Shown piece after piece: positions 8,182 to 17,749 of a DNA stretch of 64,000 nucleotides. The notes below the pieces were generated by a model. The model searched no databases. It was not told the DNA's origin and saw only the letters and a list, made by a program, of their open reading frames with translations. Location of the stretch: positions 124,001 to 188,000 of the forward strand of contig CAKVFI010000003.1 of the NCBI GenBank assembly GCA_934746715.1, given 5' to 3'. Every line of letters begins with the position of its first letter. The first letter of the stretch is position 1. The position numbers and the translations under genes are program-made. The stretch is from an uncultured Clostridia bacterium. GTDB lineage: Bacteria > Bacillota > Clostridia > Christensenellales > UBA1242.

Positions 8182-9312
8182 TTAATCATTTTTTAATTCA
8201 TCAATTTTGTTTTGCCATTCCTCTTCGGCTTCTTTCACAGCGTTAAACAAGTCAGATGTGTCAACACAATTGCTTGCTTCATTCATTAAAGAATAAACTT
8301 CGTCAAGGTCGTTCAAGCAAGAAGAGTAATCATTGATAGAGGAGTTGCTATTCAAAGAGTTTTGGTAACAGTTAAATATTTCTTTTGCTCTGCTATAAGC
8401 ATCTTCACATTCTGCAACTTTTTCATCATAATCCATTTGTTCATACATTGATTGCCTTAAATTTTTGCAGTATTTCAACACATCTTCATGGTTAAAATTA
8501 ATGTTTAATTTTTTAAGTCTATAAACTCCATTTTCAACGCTGGTTATCCAATTTATTGCGCTGTCATAATCTTTTGAACTGTATGCTGTTTGTGCAAATT
8601 TCATTTTGTACCGAAATAAATTGTAAGTGCTGGCTGTCTTTTTTTCGATCATTTTGTCGCATTCCGCGATTTTTTTAGAGCAATCGCAACTTGCTTTAAG
8701 ATACCAATTTTTTGCTTCAATGTAATTTTCCAACTTTTGCAAAGCGAACGCATCGTAACCAAAAATTGCAAACATCATGCATTCTGCATCCATAAAGCAT
8801 TTGTCGCCTTTTTTGATATATTCTGCATCGCGTACTGCTTGAGCGGCTTTTTCTTCTGCAACACGCCTTGCGTTTTCTTCCGCCAAACGTCTAGCGTTTT
8901 CCTCTGCAATTCGTTTTGCGTTTTCTTCAGCAATAAGGCGTGCTTTTTCTTCAGCGGCACGTTTTGCTTGTTGTTCTTGTTCTCGTTTTTGTTTCCATTC
9001 ATCAAGAACCTCAGCATAAGTTTTATCTATGGCTGAATTGCTTTGTGTTGAAGAGTTGTTAGCAGCAGACGATTGATATTGACCTGGGGTAGATTGCTCA
9101 TAGGCTTCAATTTTTGCCTCATAATATCCGTCTATATATTTAACTTCATAAAACATATCGTTGTTGTTTGTTTGATTTGAATTAGAACTTGAATTTGAAC
9201 TGTAATTTGTGTTTTTTTTGATGTTTAGTGGTTCAGAAACACGTGGGGAATTATTGTAGTGACTTTCTGCTTTGCCTGATATTTTGTCAAATAATTTTTT
9301 AAATAAAGACAT
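8182..9312 (-). CDS. Unknown coiled-coil protein with TolA-like AEEN repeats
   Basis: A 376-residue protein starting at the ATG at 9312, which follows GGAGGT. An Asn/Ser-rich N-terminal linker with SSNSNQTNNN leads into a charged coiled coil. The coil carries four tandem eight-residue repeats of the A-(R/K)-(R/L)-(I/L/V)-A-E-E-N type. A helical domain shared with the gene at 7209 follows (YI.KGDK, then YIEAKNWYLKA, then AECEDAYSRAKE). No membrane helix or signal peptide is seen. The two paralogues are 52 bases apart with nearly the same ribosome site, so they are a duplication and probably one operon. Function unknown. Confidence 0.65.
   Translation of the reverse strand: MSLFKKLFDKISGKAESHYNNSPRVSEPLNIKKNTNYSSNSSSNSNQTNNNDMFYEVKYIDGYYEAKIEAYEQSTPGQYQSSAANNSSTQSNSAIDKTYAEVLDEWKQKREQEQQAKRAAEEKARLIAEENAKRIAEENARRLAEENARRVAEEKAAQAVRDAEYIKKGDKCFMDAECMMFAIFGYDAFALQKLENYIEAKNWYLKASCDCSKKIAECDKMIEKKTASTYNLFRYKMKFAQTAYSSKDYDSAINWITSVENGVYRLKKLNINFNHEDVLKYCKNLRQSMYEQMDYDEKVAECEDAYSRAKEIFNCYQNSLNSNSSINDYSSCLNDLDEVYSLMNEASNCVDTSDLFNAVKEAEEEWQNKIDELKND
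8860..8955 (-). repeat. Four tandem 24-bp coding repeats (AEEN octads)
   Basis: Units at 8860-8883, 8884-8907, 8908-8931 and 8932-8955 each encode one octad of the coiled coil. Third positions differ between units, so protein sequence rather than DNA identity is being kept. Confidence 0.85.
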
Positions 9313-9486
9313 ATTCACCTCCAAAAATTAAAAAAAGTATAACATGTAAAAAGCGGCATTTCAAGATTTAATTTTATTTTTTTAATAAAAAAAACAACTG
9401 TTTTTTAAAAAATTTTGCAATATTGCCAATTTTTGTTGTTAAAAAACTGATATTTTGTTAAAATTAAGCAAACAAAAGAGGATTTT

Positions 9487-10380
9487 ATGGAAAATTTTGC
9501 AATTTCAACCGATAGTAATTCAGACTTTTATGCTGATGAAATAAAAAAATATGGCATTTATGTTGGAAGATTGAAATTTACAATCTCCAAAGATAAAGAA
9601 TTTAATGAGTTTACAGACGATTTTACCAGTTACGAACAATACGTTGGTTTTTACAACGCTTTAAGGAAAGGCGCTTTGGCAAAAACCAGCATTTTAAACT
9701 TGCAATCACACATTGATTTGTTTACAAAAATGGCAGAAGATGGTGTTGTTAATGCGTTACATATTGCTCAATCAGCAGGTTTGAGCCCAACAATAGACAA
9801 TGCCAACAAAGCAATTGAAATTGTAAAACAAAAATATCCAAACATCAATTATATTGCAATTGAGTCAAGCACAACCACGATTGGCGAACAAGCGTTGGTG
9901 GAAATTGCAATGCAATTGCGTGACCAAGGCAAAACAAATCAGGAAACTGCAAATTACATTAACTCAATCAAAAACAACATTCAACATTTTATCATTGCAG
10001 ATGATTTAAAATACCTTTGTCGCGGGGGTAGAGTTAGCACCGCAAGTGCAATTTTTGGAAGTTTGTTGCAGATTAAACCAATTATTGAGTTTTCTCGCTC
10101 TGGCAAGTTGGTTGTAACTCGTAAAATTGCGGGTTTAAATAAGGCATTAAAATTTGTTGTTGACAATTTTTCCAATTTCACCCTTAATAAAGAATTTCCT
10201 ATTGCAAAAATCGTTCATACCGACAATTTGCCATTGGCAGAAAAACTTCAATCAATGATTTTTGAAAAATATGGTATTAAGCCAGAAATCCGCATTATGG
10301 GGCCAATCATAGGTGCACACGTTGGTCCGGGCTCTGTTGCATTTGGTTTTGTAAGTGAGCAACCTCGCAGTGCTGAGTAA
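9487..10380 (+). CDS. DegV family fatty-acid-binding protein
   Basis: A 297-residue EDD/DegV-fold protein. In Firmicutes, members (FakB) bind a fatty acid and present it to the FakA kinase for phosphorylation and use in phospholipid synthesis. Seen: the N-terminal AISTDSNSDF, the TSILNLQ segment with a ligand-contact Ser, the central CRGGRVSTASAIFGSLL block typical of the family, and the late HVGPG motif. The ribosome site is AGAGG. No fakA is nearby. It lies between the opposite-strand paralogue pair and ftsI, has its own perfect terminator, and does not belong to the division pathway by family. Confidence 0.9.
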   Translation: MENFAISTDSNSDFYADEIKKYGIYVGRLKFTISKDKEFNEFTDDFTSYEQYVGFYNALRKGALAKTSILNLQSHIDLFTKMAEDGVVNALHIAQSAGLSPTIDNANKAIEIVKQKYPNINYIAIESSTTTIGEQALVEIAMQLRDQGKTNQETANYINSIKNNIQHFIIADDLKYLCRGGRVSTASAIFGSLLQIKPIIEFSRSGKLVVTRKIAGLNKALKFVVDNFSNFTLNKEFPIAKIVHTDNLPLAEKLQSMIFEKYGIKPEIRIMGPIIGAHVGPGSVAFGFVSEQPRSAE

Positions 10381-10425
10381 CATCAAAATTGATGGGATAA
10401 AGTTATAATTAACAAAAAAAACATA

Positions 10426-10457
10426 AAAACATTATTGCGTTGTCAATAATGTTTTTT
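10426..10457 (+). terminator. Terminator after degV
   Basis: A perfect 12-bp stem (10426-10437 with 10444-10455), a loop of six bases and a T run; A residues on the left make it usable from both sides. Confidence 0.9.
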
Positions 10458-10528
10458 GTTGCAAAAACAGGTCTTGTGTTTTGATAAATAAAAATTCTAA
10501 AACAAAAACAAAACAAATATATTTTAAT

Positions 10529-12436
10529 ATGAAAAAATTTAAAACCTTTTACAACCTATCAAACTTGCAAAAGCGCATTGTTGCAATCATTGTTGTTGTT
10601 TGCACTTTGTTTGTGGCGTTGCTTGCCCGCGTTTTTTATTTGCAAATTGTTGCTGGCAAACATCTTCAAACACTGGCGGCAGAGCAGTGGCTTAGAGATT
10701 TGCCATTAACAAGCAAGCGTGGAGAGATTTATGATGCCAACGGTGTGAGTTTGGCAACAACAGTTACAACCTATGATATTTATGTGCGCGCACGAAATGT
10801 CAAACAACCAGAACTTTTGGCACGAGAACTTTCCACAATGCTGGAAACAGATTACAACAAAACATTAACAAAAGTTACAAATAAACAACAAAGTGAAGTG
10901 CTCATCAAAATGCAAGTGGACGAAAAAATTGCGCTCAAACTTGCTCAACTTGATGGTGTATATTTGTCGCAAAATGTGGCAAGAGTGTATCCTTACAACA
11001 ATCTTATGACGCAAATTTTGGGTTATTGCACAATAGACAATGTTGGGCAAGCGGGGCTTGAAAGTTATTACAACAAGTACTTGCGCGGGGTTAATGGCAA
11101 AGCACTCACTCAAACCAATGCGCAAGGCAAAGAGATTGAAAATTCACTTTCTTACTACATTCCAAGTGTGCCAGGCGCAAACTTGAGCACAACCATAGAT
11201 GTGCAAATGCAATCTATTTTGGAGCAAGAAATGGAAAGTGCGCTAAATGAGCACAAAGCAAAAGGTGTGAGTGGCATAATTTTGGACGCTCAAACAGGCG
11301 GGATAAAAGCAATGGGTTGCTTGCCAAGTTTTGACCTTAATGCTCCACCAAGAGATGACTTAAACAAATTGCAACAATTAACAAAAAACAGTGCGGTTGT
11401 TGATGTGTATGAACCGGGCAGCACATTCAAACTTATCACACTTGCGGCGGCACTCAATGAAGGGCTAACAAACATTGACGAGCGCTTTTATTGTGGGGGC
11501 AGGTGCACTGTAGATGGCGAAACAATCAAATGTTGGCGCAGTGTTGGGCATGGCAGTTTGACCTTGCTGGAAGCGTTTAAAAACAGTTGCAACTGCGTGT
11601 TTGTAAACCTTGCTTTGCGCGTGGGGCTTGAAAAATACTATCAATATCTAAATTATTTTGGCATAGGCACAAAAACGGGCGTGGACATTGCAAGCGAATC
11701 AAGCGGAATTGTAATGGCAAAGGAAACAGTTAGAACAGTTGATTTGGCGCGTATTGGCTTTGGGCATGCGGTGGCGGTAACTCAACTTCAAATGGCAAGT
11801 GTTTACGCAAAAATCACAACTGGCAACGACATAACACCGCATTTAATTGACCACATTTCAACCGAAAAAGGAAAAATATTATACAAGCACAATGCAAGCA
11901 AAACAAAAATCAAACTCAAAAATGAAACAATAAAAACAATCAATATGATGCTTTCAAACAATGTAAATTCCGAGCAAAAATTAACTTTTGTTGCTGGCCA
12001 CAACATTGGTGGCAAAACAGGCACAGCACAAAAATACGATGAAACAGGCAAAATCGCTTCTGGCAAATACATTTCCAGTTTTATTGGCACATATCCAGCG
12101 GACAATCCGCAATATGTGTTTATCGTGTGCGTCAACGAGCCAAGCGCTGGGGCGTACTATGGTGGTGTTGTTGCAAAACCTATCGGGGCAAAGGTGTTTA
12201 GTAGAATTTTTGAAACAAAAGCAATTCAGCCAACCGACGCCAACGAATTGAATAACAAACCAACAATAGCAATGCCAAATGTTGTTGGATTAACTGTGGC
12301 GGAAGCGTGCGCAAAACTCAAAATCATTGGTTTGAACTCAATTTTTGATGGCGAAGGGGAAATTGTGCTGATGCAGCTCCCACCAGAAAACACAATGCTA
12401 TATTTGGGTGAAATTGTTTACTTAATCACAAATTGA
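10529..12436 (+). CDS. ftsI: Penicillin-binding protein 2/FtsI-type transpeptidase with PASTA domain
   Basis: A class B PBP of 635 residues from the ATG at 10529. An in-frame TTG at 10481 would add 16 polar residues; neither start has a good ribosome site, and I prefer ATG because it gives the usual short basic tail before the membrane helix. Counted from the TTG: transmembrane helix 32-57, PBP dimerisation region to about 250, transpeptidase with Ser314-x-x-Lys317 (STFK), Ser369-x-Asn371 (SCN) and Lys512-Thr-Gly (KTG), then one PASTA domain (597-651). It cross-links septal peptidoglycan. The PASTA domain and cluster position fit either FtsI or the sporulation paralogue SpoVD; with only one copy here, FtsI is the safer name. 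Confidence 0.9.
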   Translation: MKKFKTFYNLSNLQKRIVAIIVVVCTLFVALLARVFYLQIVAGKHLQTLAAEQWLRDLPLTSKRGEIYDANGVSLATTVTTYDIYVRARNVKQPELLARELSTMLETDYNKTLTKVTNKQQSEVLIKMQVDEKIALKLAQLDGVYLSQNVARVYPYNNLMTQILGYCTIDNVGQAGLESYYNKYLRGVNGKALTQTNAQGKEIENSLSYYIPSVPGANLSTTIDVQMQSILEQEMESALNEHKAKGVSGIILDAQTGGIKAMGCLPSFDLNAPPRDDLNKLQQLTKNSAVVDVYEPGSTFKLITLAAALNEGLTNIDERFYCGGRCTVDGETIKCWRSVGHGSLTLLEAFKNSCNCVFVNLALRVGLEKYYQYLNYFGIGTKTGVDIASESSGIVMAKETVRTVDLARIGFGHAVAVTQLQMASVYAKITTGNDITPHLIDHISTEKGKILYKHNASKTKIKLKNETIKTINMMLSNNVNSEQKLTFVAGHNIGGKTGTAQKYDETGKIASGKYISSFIGTYPADNPQYVFIVCVNEPSAGAYYGGVVAKPIGAKVFSRIFETKAIQPTDANELNNKPTIAMPNVVGLTVAEACAKLKIIGLNSIFDGEGEIVLMQLPPENTMLYLGEIVYLITN

Positions 12437-12540
12437 CAATTTTGTTGTAATTTGTTATCTATTTCAACATTTTGCCTTATTTTGTAAGGATAGGCGTAAA
12501 CAAACTTAATTGTGCTAAATTTTAAAATAAGGGGGAAGAT

Positions 12541-13995
12541 ATGAAACTTTATGACATCATATCAAATCTTAAATTTATTGGAATAAAAAATTATAAGGAC
12601 ATTGAAATAGACAGCCTTTCTTGTCGTTGTCAAGAGAAATGCTCAAACAGCTTGTTCTTTTGCGTAAACGGCACAAAGGTTGATGGGCACAATTATGCGG
12701 AGCAAGCAATAGAAAACGGAGCAGTTTGCCTTGTTGTGGAACGATTTTTGGATATCAAAATAACTCAAATTTTGGTTGATGATGTGCGCAAAGCAATGTC
12801 TTACATTAGTTCAGTGTTTTTTAAAACCTATGCTTCCAAAATGAAATTTGTGGGCATAACAGGCACAAACGGAAAGACAACAACAACCTTTATTTTGCGT
12901 GAAATTTTGATGTCGTTGGGGCACAGCGTTGGTTTGATAGGCACAGAAGGTACTTACATCAACAACCTTATGTTGCCACCAACCCTAACAACCCCAGATC
13001 CAATCGATTTGCACAAGTTGATTGCTGATATGGACAACAACGGCTGTGAGTATTGCGTTATGGAAGTTAGCGCGCATGCAATTGCATTGAATAAAATAGA
13101 TAACATTTACTATGATGTGGTTGGGCTAACAAACATAACAAAAGACCATTTGGATTTTTTCATCAATATGGAAAATTACATCAAGTGCAAAACAAGTTTG
13201 TTTAGTTTTTCGCACGCAAAATGTGGTGTGGCAAATGTTGATTGCAAGTTTAAGGATTTAAAACAAAACAGCTTTGATTTAATCACATATGGCGAAGCGG
13301 GTGAAATCAATTTGTTAACCGATACAACCGATTTAAATGGCACTGATTTTAAATTTAGCATAGGGGACAAGGTGTTTTCTGCACACACAAATTTGCTTGG
13401 GAAATACAATATATCTAATTTATTGTTGGCAATAGGAGTGCTTTACAAATTGGATTTTGATGTTCAACAGGTTGTTGACACAATTGAAAAAATCAAATTT
13501 CAAGTGCCGGGCAGATTTAACTTTCTTGATGTTAAAGCCAACTTTAACGTTGTGGTTGATTATGCCCACACTCCAGACGGAATCAAAAACATCCTCACAA
13601 CAATTTCCGCATTGCCAATCAATCACTTAATAACAGTGTTTGGTTGTGGCGGCAATCGGGACAAAACAAAGCGCAATGAGATGGGCAAAATTGCCACACA
13701 ATTAAGCGATTATGTTGTTGTAACAAGCGACAACCCAAGGGACGAAAATCCAAATTTGATTATCAACCAGATTATTGAAGGGCTCAATCCTCAAAAGTTT
13801 ACAGCGATTGAAAACCGAAAAACTGCAATTGAATACGCTTTAAGCATTGCAAAAAAGGGCGATGTGGTGGCGGTGCTTGGCAAAGGGGCAGAAAATTATC
13901 AAGAAATTAAAGGTGTTAAATTGTATTTTAGCGATTATGCAGTTGTTGATGATTATTTTGCAAAACACAACAAAAATTTGGCACAAAAAGGTTAA
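12541..13995 (+). CDS. murE: UDP-MurNAc-L-Ala-D-Glu:diamino acid ligase
   Basis: A 484-residue Mur ligase that adds the third stem-peptide residue to UDP-MurNAc-L-Ala-D-Glu. Seen: the P-loop GITGTNGKTTT, the Mg-binding Glu/His region (MEVSAHAI), NITKDHLDFF, VDYAHTPDG and the C-terminal signature TSDNPRDENP. A DNPR motif at this place is the hallmark of enzymes that use meso-diaminopimelate, so the wall is probably A1-gamma (inference). It is preceded by GGGGGAAG and followed 59 bases later by mraY. murF, which often follows, is not in the window. Confidence 0.95.
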   Translation: MKLYDIISNLKFIGIKNYKDIEIDSLSCRCQEKCSNSLFFCVNGTKVDGHNYAEQAIENGAVCLVVERFLDIKITQILVDDVRKAMSYISSVFFKTYASKMKFVGITGTNGKTTTTFILREILMSLGHSVGLIGTEGTYINNLMLPPTLTTPDPIDLHKLIADMDNNGCEYCVMEVSAHAIALNKIDNIYYDVVGLTNITKDHLDFFINMENYIKCKTSLFSFSHAKCGVANVDCKFKDLKQNSFDLITYGEAGEINLLTDTTDLNGTDFKFSIGDKVFSAHTNLLGKYNISNLLLAIGVLYKLDFDVQQVVDTIEKIKFQVPGRFNFLDVKANFNVVVDYAHTPDGIKNILTTISALPINHLITVFGCGGNRDKTKRNEMGKIATQLSDYVVVTSDNPRDENPNLIINQIIEGLNPQKFTAIENRKTAIEYALSIAKKGDVVAVLGKGAENYQEIKGVKLYFSDYAVVDDYFAKHNKNLAQKG

Positions 13996-14054
13996 TTTAA
14001 AATTTTGAAAAAAGGATTAAAAAGCAAAAACCTTGGCAAAAATTTAAGGGATTT

Positions 14055-15050
14055 ATGACAAAAATTATATTAATTTTTCTTTTCAGTTTTGTTTTTTCTG
14101 TGTGTTTAATGCCAATAATTATTAAGATTTTTAAAAAAAATCAAGCAAAACAAACAATACTGGGTTATGTTGAAGAACATAAAAGCAAAAATGGAACATT
14201 AACTATGGGTGGTGTGGTTTTTATGGCAACTACACTAATTATGTCGTTAATATTCATCAAATTTGACCTTGACTGGTTTGTTTGCTTGGTTGTTGCTCTG
14301 TTTTTTGGCGTGCTGGGTTTTATGGATGACCATTTAAAAATCAAATACAAGCAAAATTTGGGGTTAAGAGCATATCAAAAAATTATTGGACAAGTTGGCA
14401 TATCAATTATATTTGCTTTTTTTGTGTATTTCAGCCAAACGGGCGGAAACATTTTTTTGCTGTTTGGTTCAAAAACTTTTGACATCAAATGGGTTGTGAT
14501 ACCTTTTGTTGTGCTTGTTATGGTTGCAACAACAAACAGCGTTAATTTAACCGATGGTTTAGACGGCTTGGCGGGCAGTGTAAGTTTTGTTTATTTGCTT
14601 ATGTTTATTGCTATTTGTTCAATTTTAGGCAACAAATTATATTTAAACGGCGAAACAGGCAAAATACTAACAAACTTTCAAAACATCAATATGTTGTCAG
14701 CGTCCTTTATGGGTGCAATTTTGGGCTTTTTGATGTTTAACACAAACAAAGCAAGCATATTTATGGGGGATGTTGGCTCACTTTGTTTGGGGGGCTATAT
14801 TGGTGCAAGCGCGTGCTTGTTGGGATTAGAGTTTTTGGTGCTTGTTTTGGGTGTGTGCTTTGTGTTTTCTGCAGTTTCTGTTATTTTGCAAGTTATATTT
14901 TTCAAACTCACAAAAAAGCGCATTTTCAAAATGGCACCATTTCATCATCATTTGCAAATGTCTGGTTTAACTGAACCAAAAATTGTGGCAATATATTCTG
15001 CCGTAACTTTTTGCGTTGGCTTAATTTGTATTATTTTTTACCTTTTGTAA
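14055..15050 (+). CDS. mraY: Phospho-MurNAc-pentapeptide transferase
   Basis: A 331-residue polytopic enzyme (about ten membrane helices) that moves phospho-MurNAc-pentapeptide from UDP to undecaprenyl phosphate, making lipid I. The catalytic features are visible: GFMDDHLK with the paired Asp after helix 3, TNSVNLTDGLDGL, FMGDVGSLCLGG, and the cytoplasmic His-rich loop APFHHHLQ. The length is close to the Bacillus enzyme. It sits between murE and murD, as expected for a dcw cluster. Confidence 0.96.
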   Translation: MTKIILIFLFSFVFSVCLMPIIIKIFKKNQAKQTILGYVEEHKSKNGTLTMGGVVFMATTLIMSLIFIKFDLDWFVCLVVALFFGVLGFMDDHLKIKYKQNLGLRAYQKIIGQVGISIIFAFFVYFSQTGGNIFLLFGSKTFDIKWVVIPFVVLVMVATTNSVNLTDGLDGLAGSVSFVYLLMFIAICSILGNKLYLNGETGKILTNFQNINMLSASFMGAILGFLMFNTNKASIFMGDVGSLCLGGYIGASACLLGLEFLVLVLGVCFVFSAVSVILQVIFFKLTKKRIFKMAPFHHHLQMSGLTEPKIVAIYSAVTFCVGLICIIFYLL

Positions 15051-15095
15051 TAATCAATTAAATTTAAAATAAATTAGTTTATGGAAAAGGAAATT

Positions 15096-16439
15096 ATGGA
15101 ACTTAAAAACAAAAAATTGTTTAAAAACCATCATTTTATCACACACAACAAAAAAGTTTTGGTTTATGGTTTAAGCATTTCAGGGGAGTGGGTTAGCAGA
15201 CTGCTTAAAAAGCACAAAGCAACTGTGTTTTTGTTTGATGATGACAGTGTTCGCTTGCACTCCCGTAGGCTAAAAAACTGCTTTGTTTTGCAAGAATTAA
15301 ACGAAAATATCATCAAGGATTTGGATTTGATTGTTGTTTCTCCTGCAATTGAAAAGGACAATCGGTTTTTGATTTTGGCACAGCAACTTGGCAAACCAGT
15401 TGTTAGTGAACTTGAATTTGCTGCTTCCTATGCCAAAAATCTTGTTGCAGTAACTGGCACAAACGGCAAAACAACCACAGTGGAGCTGATTGCTGCAATT
15501 TTAAGCGAAAAGCACAAATCAATTGCATGTGGCAACAATGGATACCCAGTTTCAAAGGCGATTTTGGAAAATAAACATCACATTTTGGTTGCGGAAGTAA
15601 GCAGTTTTATGCTTGAGCACGCATCAACTTTTGCACCACATGTTGCAACAATTTTAAACATAGAGCCAGACCATTTGATTAGACACAAAACAATGGCAGA
15701 ATACACAAAACTTAAATATAACATTTTTGCCAATTTAAAGCCTACCGATTACGCGGTTGTTAATTTGGACAGCAACATTCACCCAATCAGTCGCTGCAAT
15801 GTGGTTACATATTCCTTGCGTCATTTTGCCGATGTTTATTATCAAAAGGGCAGCATATATTTGCATCAACAAAAAGTGGTGGATATAAACCAATTAAAAA
15901 TCAAAGGTAAACACAACATTTTAAATGCTATGTGTGCAGTTTGCTATGCGTATATTAACAAAATTCCAGTGGCAAAAATCAAACATGCTCTCATCAACTT
16001 TAATGCGGCAAGTTTTAGAAACACACAATTAAATGTTAAAAGTGAAATCAATTTTGTCAACGACAGCAAATCCACCAACATAGCCTCAACTTTGGCAAGC
16101 GTGGAAGCAACACAAGGTGCAATAATATTGCTTTTGGGTGGCTCAAAAAAAGGGCTTAATTACAATAAATTGTTTGAAAAATTGCCAAAAAGGGTAAAGC
16201 AAATTGTTGCTTTTGGGCAAATTGCAGATGATTTGGAAAAAGCAAACAAAAAATTTAAGTTTGCCAAGTTCCAAAATCTAAAACAGGCGTTTGATTTTGC
16301 TGTGTCGGTTGCTTTGCCACTTGACACTGTGCTGTTTTCGCCGTCAAGTGCAAGTTACGATCAATATTCAAGTTACATCGAGCGTGGCAACGATTTTAAC
16401 AATTTGGTAAAGCAATATGTTGAAACAAAAATGGAATAG
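15096..16439 (+). CDS. murD: UDP-MurNAc-L-Ala:D-Glu ligase
   Basis: A 447-residue ligase adding D-glutamate to UDP-MurNAc-L-Ala. The ATG at 15096 follows AAAAGG at a five-base distance, whereas an ATG at 15081 has no ribosome site. Motifs: the N-terminal Rossmann-like VYGLSISGEWVSRLL, the P-loop VTGTNGKTT, NIEPDHL, FVNDSKSTN and LLLGGSKKGLN. Its 3' end overlaps the ftsW start by 23 bases, so translation of the two is coupled. Confidence 0.93.
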   Translation: MELKNKKLFKNHHFITHNKKVLVYGLSISGEWVSRLLKKHKATVFLFDDDSVRLHSRRLKNCFVLQELNENIIKDLDLIVVSPAIEKDNRFLILAQQLGKPVVSELEFAASYAKNLVAVTGTNGKTTTVELIAAILSEKHKSIACGNNGYPVSKAILENKHHILVAEVSSFMLEHASTFAPHVATILNIEPDHLIRHKTMAEYTKLKYNIFANLKPTDYAVVNLDSNIHPISRCNVVTYSLRHFADVYYQKGSIYLHQQKVVDINQLKIKGKHNILNAMCAVCYAYINKIPVAKIKHALINFNAASFRNTQLNVKSEINFVNDSKSTNIASTLASVEATQGAIILLLGGSKKGLNYNKLFEKLPKRVKQIVAFGQIADDLEKANKKFKFAKFQNLKQAFDFAVSVALPLDTVLFSPSSASYDQYSSYIERGNDFNNLVKQYVETKME

Positions 16440-17523
16440 AGTAATCATCATTGCTTGCACATTTGCACTTGCTGTTTTTGGTTGTGTTATGGTTTTTTCT
16501 GCAAGCAAATATTCTGCCACAGTGCAGTATAACAACCCGTATTTTTACTTAAAAAAGCAAATAATTGGCGTGGTTATTGGGACAATCGGCTTGATTGTTT
16601 GCAGTTTTGTCAACCACAAAATTTACAAAAAGTTTTATTGGCTGTTTTACGTCATTGGTTTTGTGTTTTTGTGCCTTGTTTTTGTGCCAGGGCTTAAACG
16701 CACAAGTTATGGAGCAACCCGTTGGATAGGCATTGGCTCACTTACAATGCAGCCAAGTGAAATTGCCAAATTTTGCCTAGTTTTCTTTTTGGCGGGATAT
16801 TTGAGCGATGGCGACAAGCTTGCCAGTTTTAAGCACATAATCATCACGCTTTTGCTTGGCGGACTTTATTGTTTGCTCATCATGTTAGAACCAAACATGT
16901 CAATTACAATGTGTGTAGCGTTCACTCTCATATTTATGCTTTTTGTGGGCGGATTAAGGTTTAAAGTGTTTGGCTTGCTCACAATCCCCGCCGTGGCATT
17001 GGTGTTTTTGTTGATTATCATTGAACCATACCGCTTAAACCGAATAATTGCCTTTGTAAACCCTTGGCAAAATCCACTTGATGAGGGGTATCAACTTATT
17101 CAATCACTTTACGCAATTGGCAGTGGTGGAATGTGGGGCGTGGGGCTTTTTCACAGCCGCCAAGCAGAATTGTTTTTGCCGTTTAGCGAAAGTGACTTTA
17201 TTTTTTCAATAATAGCGGAAGAACTTGGCTTTGTGGGGTGTTTATGCCTTGTTGCTGTGTTTGCTTTGCTTGTCATTACAATCTTTAAAGTTGGTTTGAG
17301 TGCTGACAACAAATTTTCTGCCTTTTTGTGCTTTGGCATTGCCGCAATTATCAGCATTCAAGTTATTTTAAACATTGCCGTTGTGTCTGGAAGCATTCCG
17401 CCAACAGGATTGCCGTTGCCATTCATCTCCGCCGGCTCAACCAGTTTGCTTGTGTTTATGAGTGCAATTGGTGTGGTGCTTAATGTTGACCGGCAGCACA
17501 ACAAAGTTAGCAAAAATCATTGA
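16417..17523 (+). CDS. ftsW: SEDS peptidoglycan polymerase FtsW
   Basis: A 368-residue SEDS-family membrane protein with about ten helices that polymerises lipid II together with a class B PBP. Landmarks: VFSASKYSA in the first loop, GATRWIGIGSLTMQPSEIAKF, EPNMS, the long loop with NRIIAFVNPW and GYQLIQSLYAIGSGG, and PPTGLPLPFISAGSTSLL. It starts inside the murD 3' end. Its TGA stop overlaps the -35 box of the promoter for the leader ORF downstream. murG, normally next, is not here. RodA is the alternative, but the position beside murD and ftsI favours FtsW. Confidence 0.93.
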   Translation: MLKQKWNRVIIIACTFALAVFGCVMVFSASKYSATVQYNNPYFYLKKQIIGVVIGTIGLIVCSFVNHKIYKKFYWLFYVIGFVFLCLVFVPGLKRTSYGATRWIGIGSLTMQPSEIAKFCLVFFLAGYLSDGDKLASFKHIIITLLLGGLYCLLIMLEPNMSITMCVAFTLIFMLFVGGLRFKVFGLLTIPAVALVFLLIIIEPYRLNRIIAFVNPWQNPLDEGYQLIQSLYAIGSGGMWGVGLFHSRQAELFLPFSESDFIFSIIAEELGFVGCLCLVAVFALLVITIFKVGLSADNKFSAFLCFGIAAIISIQVILNIAVVSGSIPPTGLPLPFISAGSTSLLVFMSAIGVVLNVDRQHNKVSKNH

Positions 17524-17548
17524 CATTGTGATGATGGTGGTGTAGTAT
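17520..17548 (+). promoter_or_regulatory. Promoter of the leader ORF / M20 peptidase unit
   Basis: TTGACA (17520-17525), a 17-base spacer and TAGTAT (17543-17548). The -35 box overlaps the ftsW stop codon. A transcript starting near 17555 would begin about 16 bases before the leader ATG. Confidence 0.7.
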
Positions 17549-17570
17549 TAATATAATTAAAGGAGAAAAT

Positions 17571-17609
17571 ATGTTTAATTCAATTATGTTTTGGCATCAT
17601 CATGATTAG
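17571..17609 (+). CDS. 12-residue leader peptide with three consecutive His codons
   Basis: MFNSIMFWHHHD is preceded by AAAGGAG at a good distance and by a sigma-A type promoter. The Trp-His-His-His-Asp end is typical of amino-acid leader peptides that sense charging by ribosome stalling. Behind it lie a perfect 11-bp hairpin (17628-17665) and a terminator (17704-17749) before an M20 peptidase gene. I infer transcription attenuation; the coding status of so short a frame is not proven. Confidence 0.5.
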   Translation: MFNSIMFWHHHD

Positions 17610-17626
17610 TCATTCATAAAACGCTT

Positions 17627-17749
17627 GTATGTTTTGTGAGTGGCTTTTTGTGCGCACAAAACATATAAAATGGATTAAATATTGCTTATATATCTATAAT
17701 TTTAAACCCGTTGGTATGTTTTGGTAAAATTACAATCAACGGGTTTTTT
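17627..17749 (+). promoter_or_regulatory. Candidate attenuator: competing hairpins and terminator
   Basis: Segment 1 (17628-17638, TATGTTTTGTG) pairs perfectly with segment 2 (17655-17665). Segment 3 (17715-17723) repeats nine bases of segment 1, so segment 2 can pair with it instead. Segment 3 directly follows the 5' arm of a terminator with stem AAACCCGTTG/CAACGGGTTT (17704-17713, 17737-17746) and six T. Segment 3 lies in the terminator loop rather than in its stem, so the exclusion would be steric; that part is uncertain. Confidence 0.45.

Noticed and set aside
8860..8955. CRISPR-like short repeats (four of 24 bp)
   Set aside because: No spacers; they are in-frame codons of an AEEN coiled coil with differing third positions.
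10481..17523. Mollicutes genetic code (TGA as Trp)
   Set aside because: ftsI and ftsW end at TGA at the expected length, and Trp is written TGG throughout.
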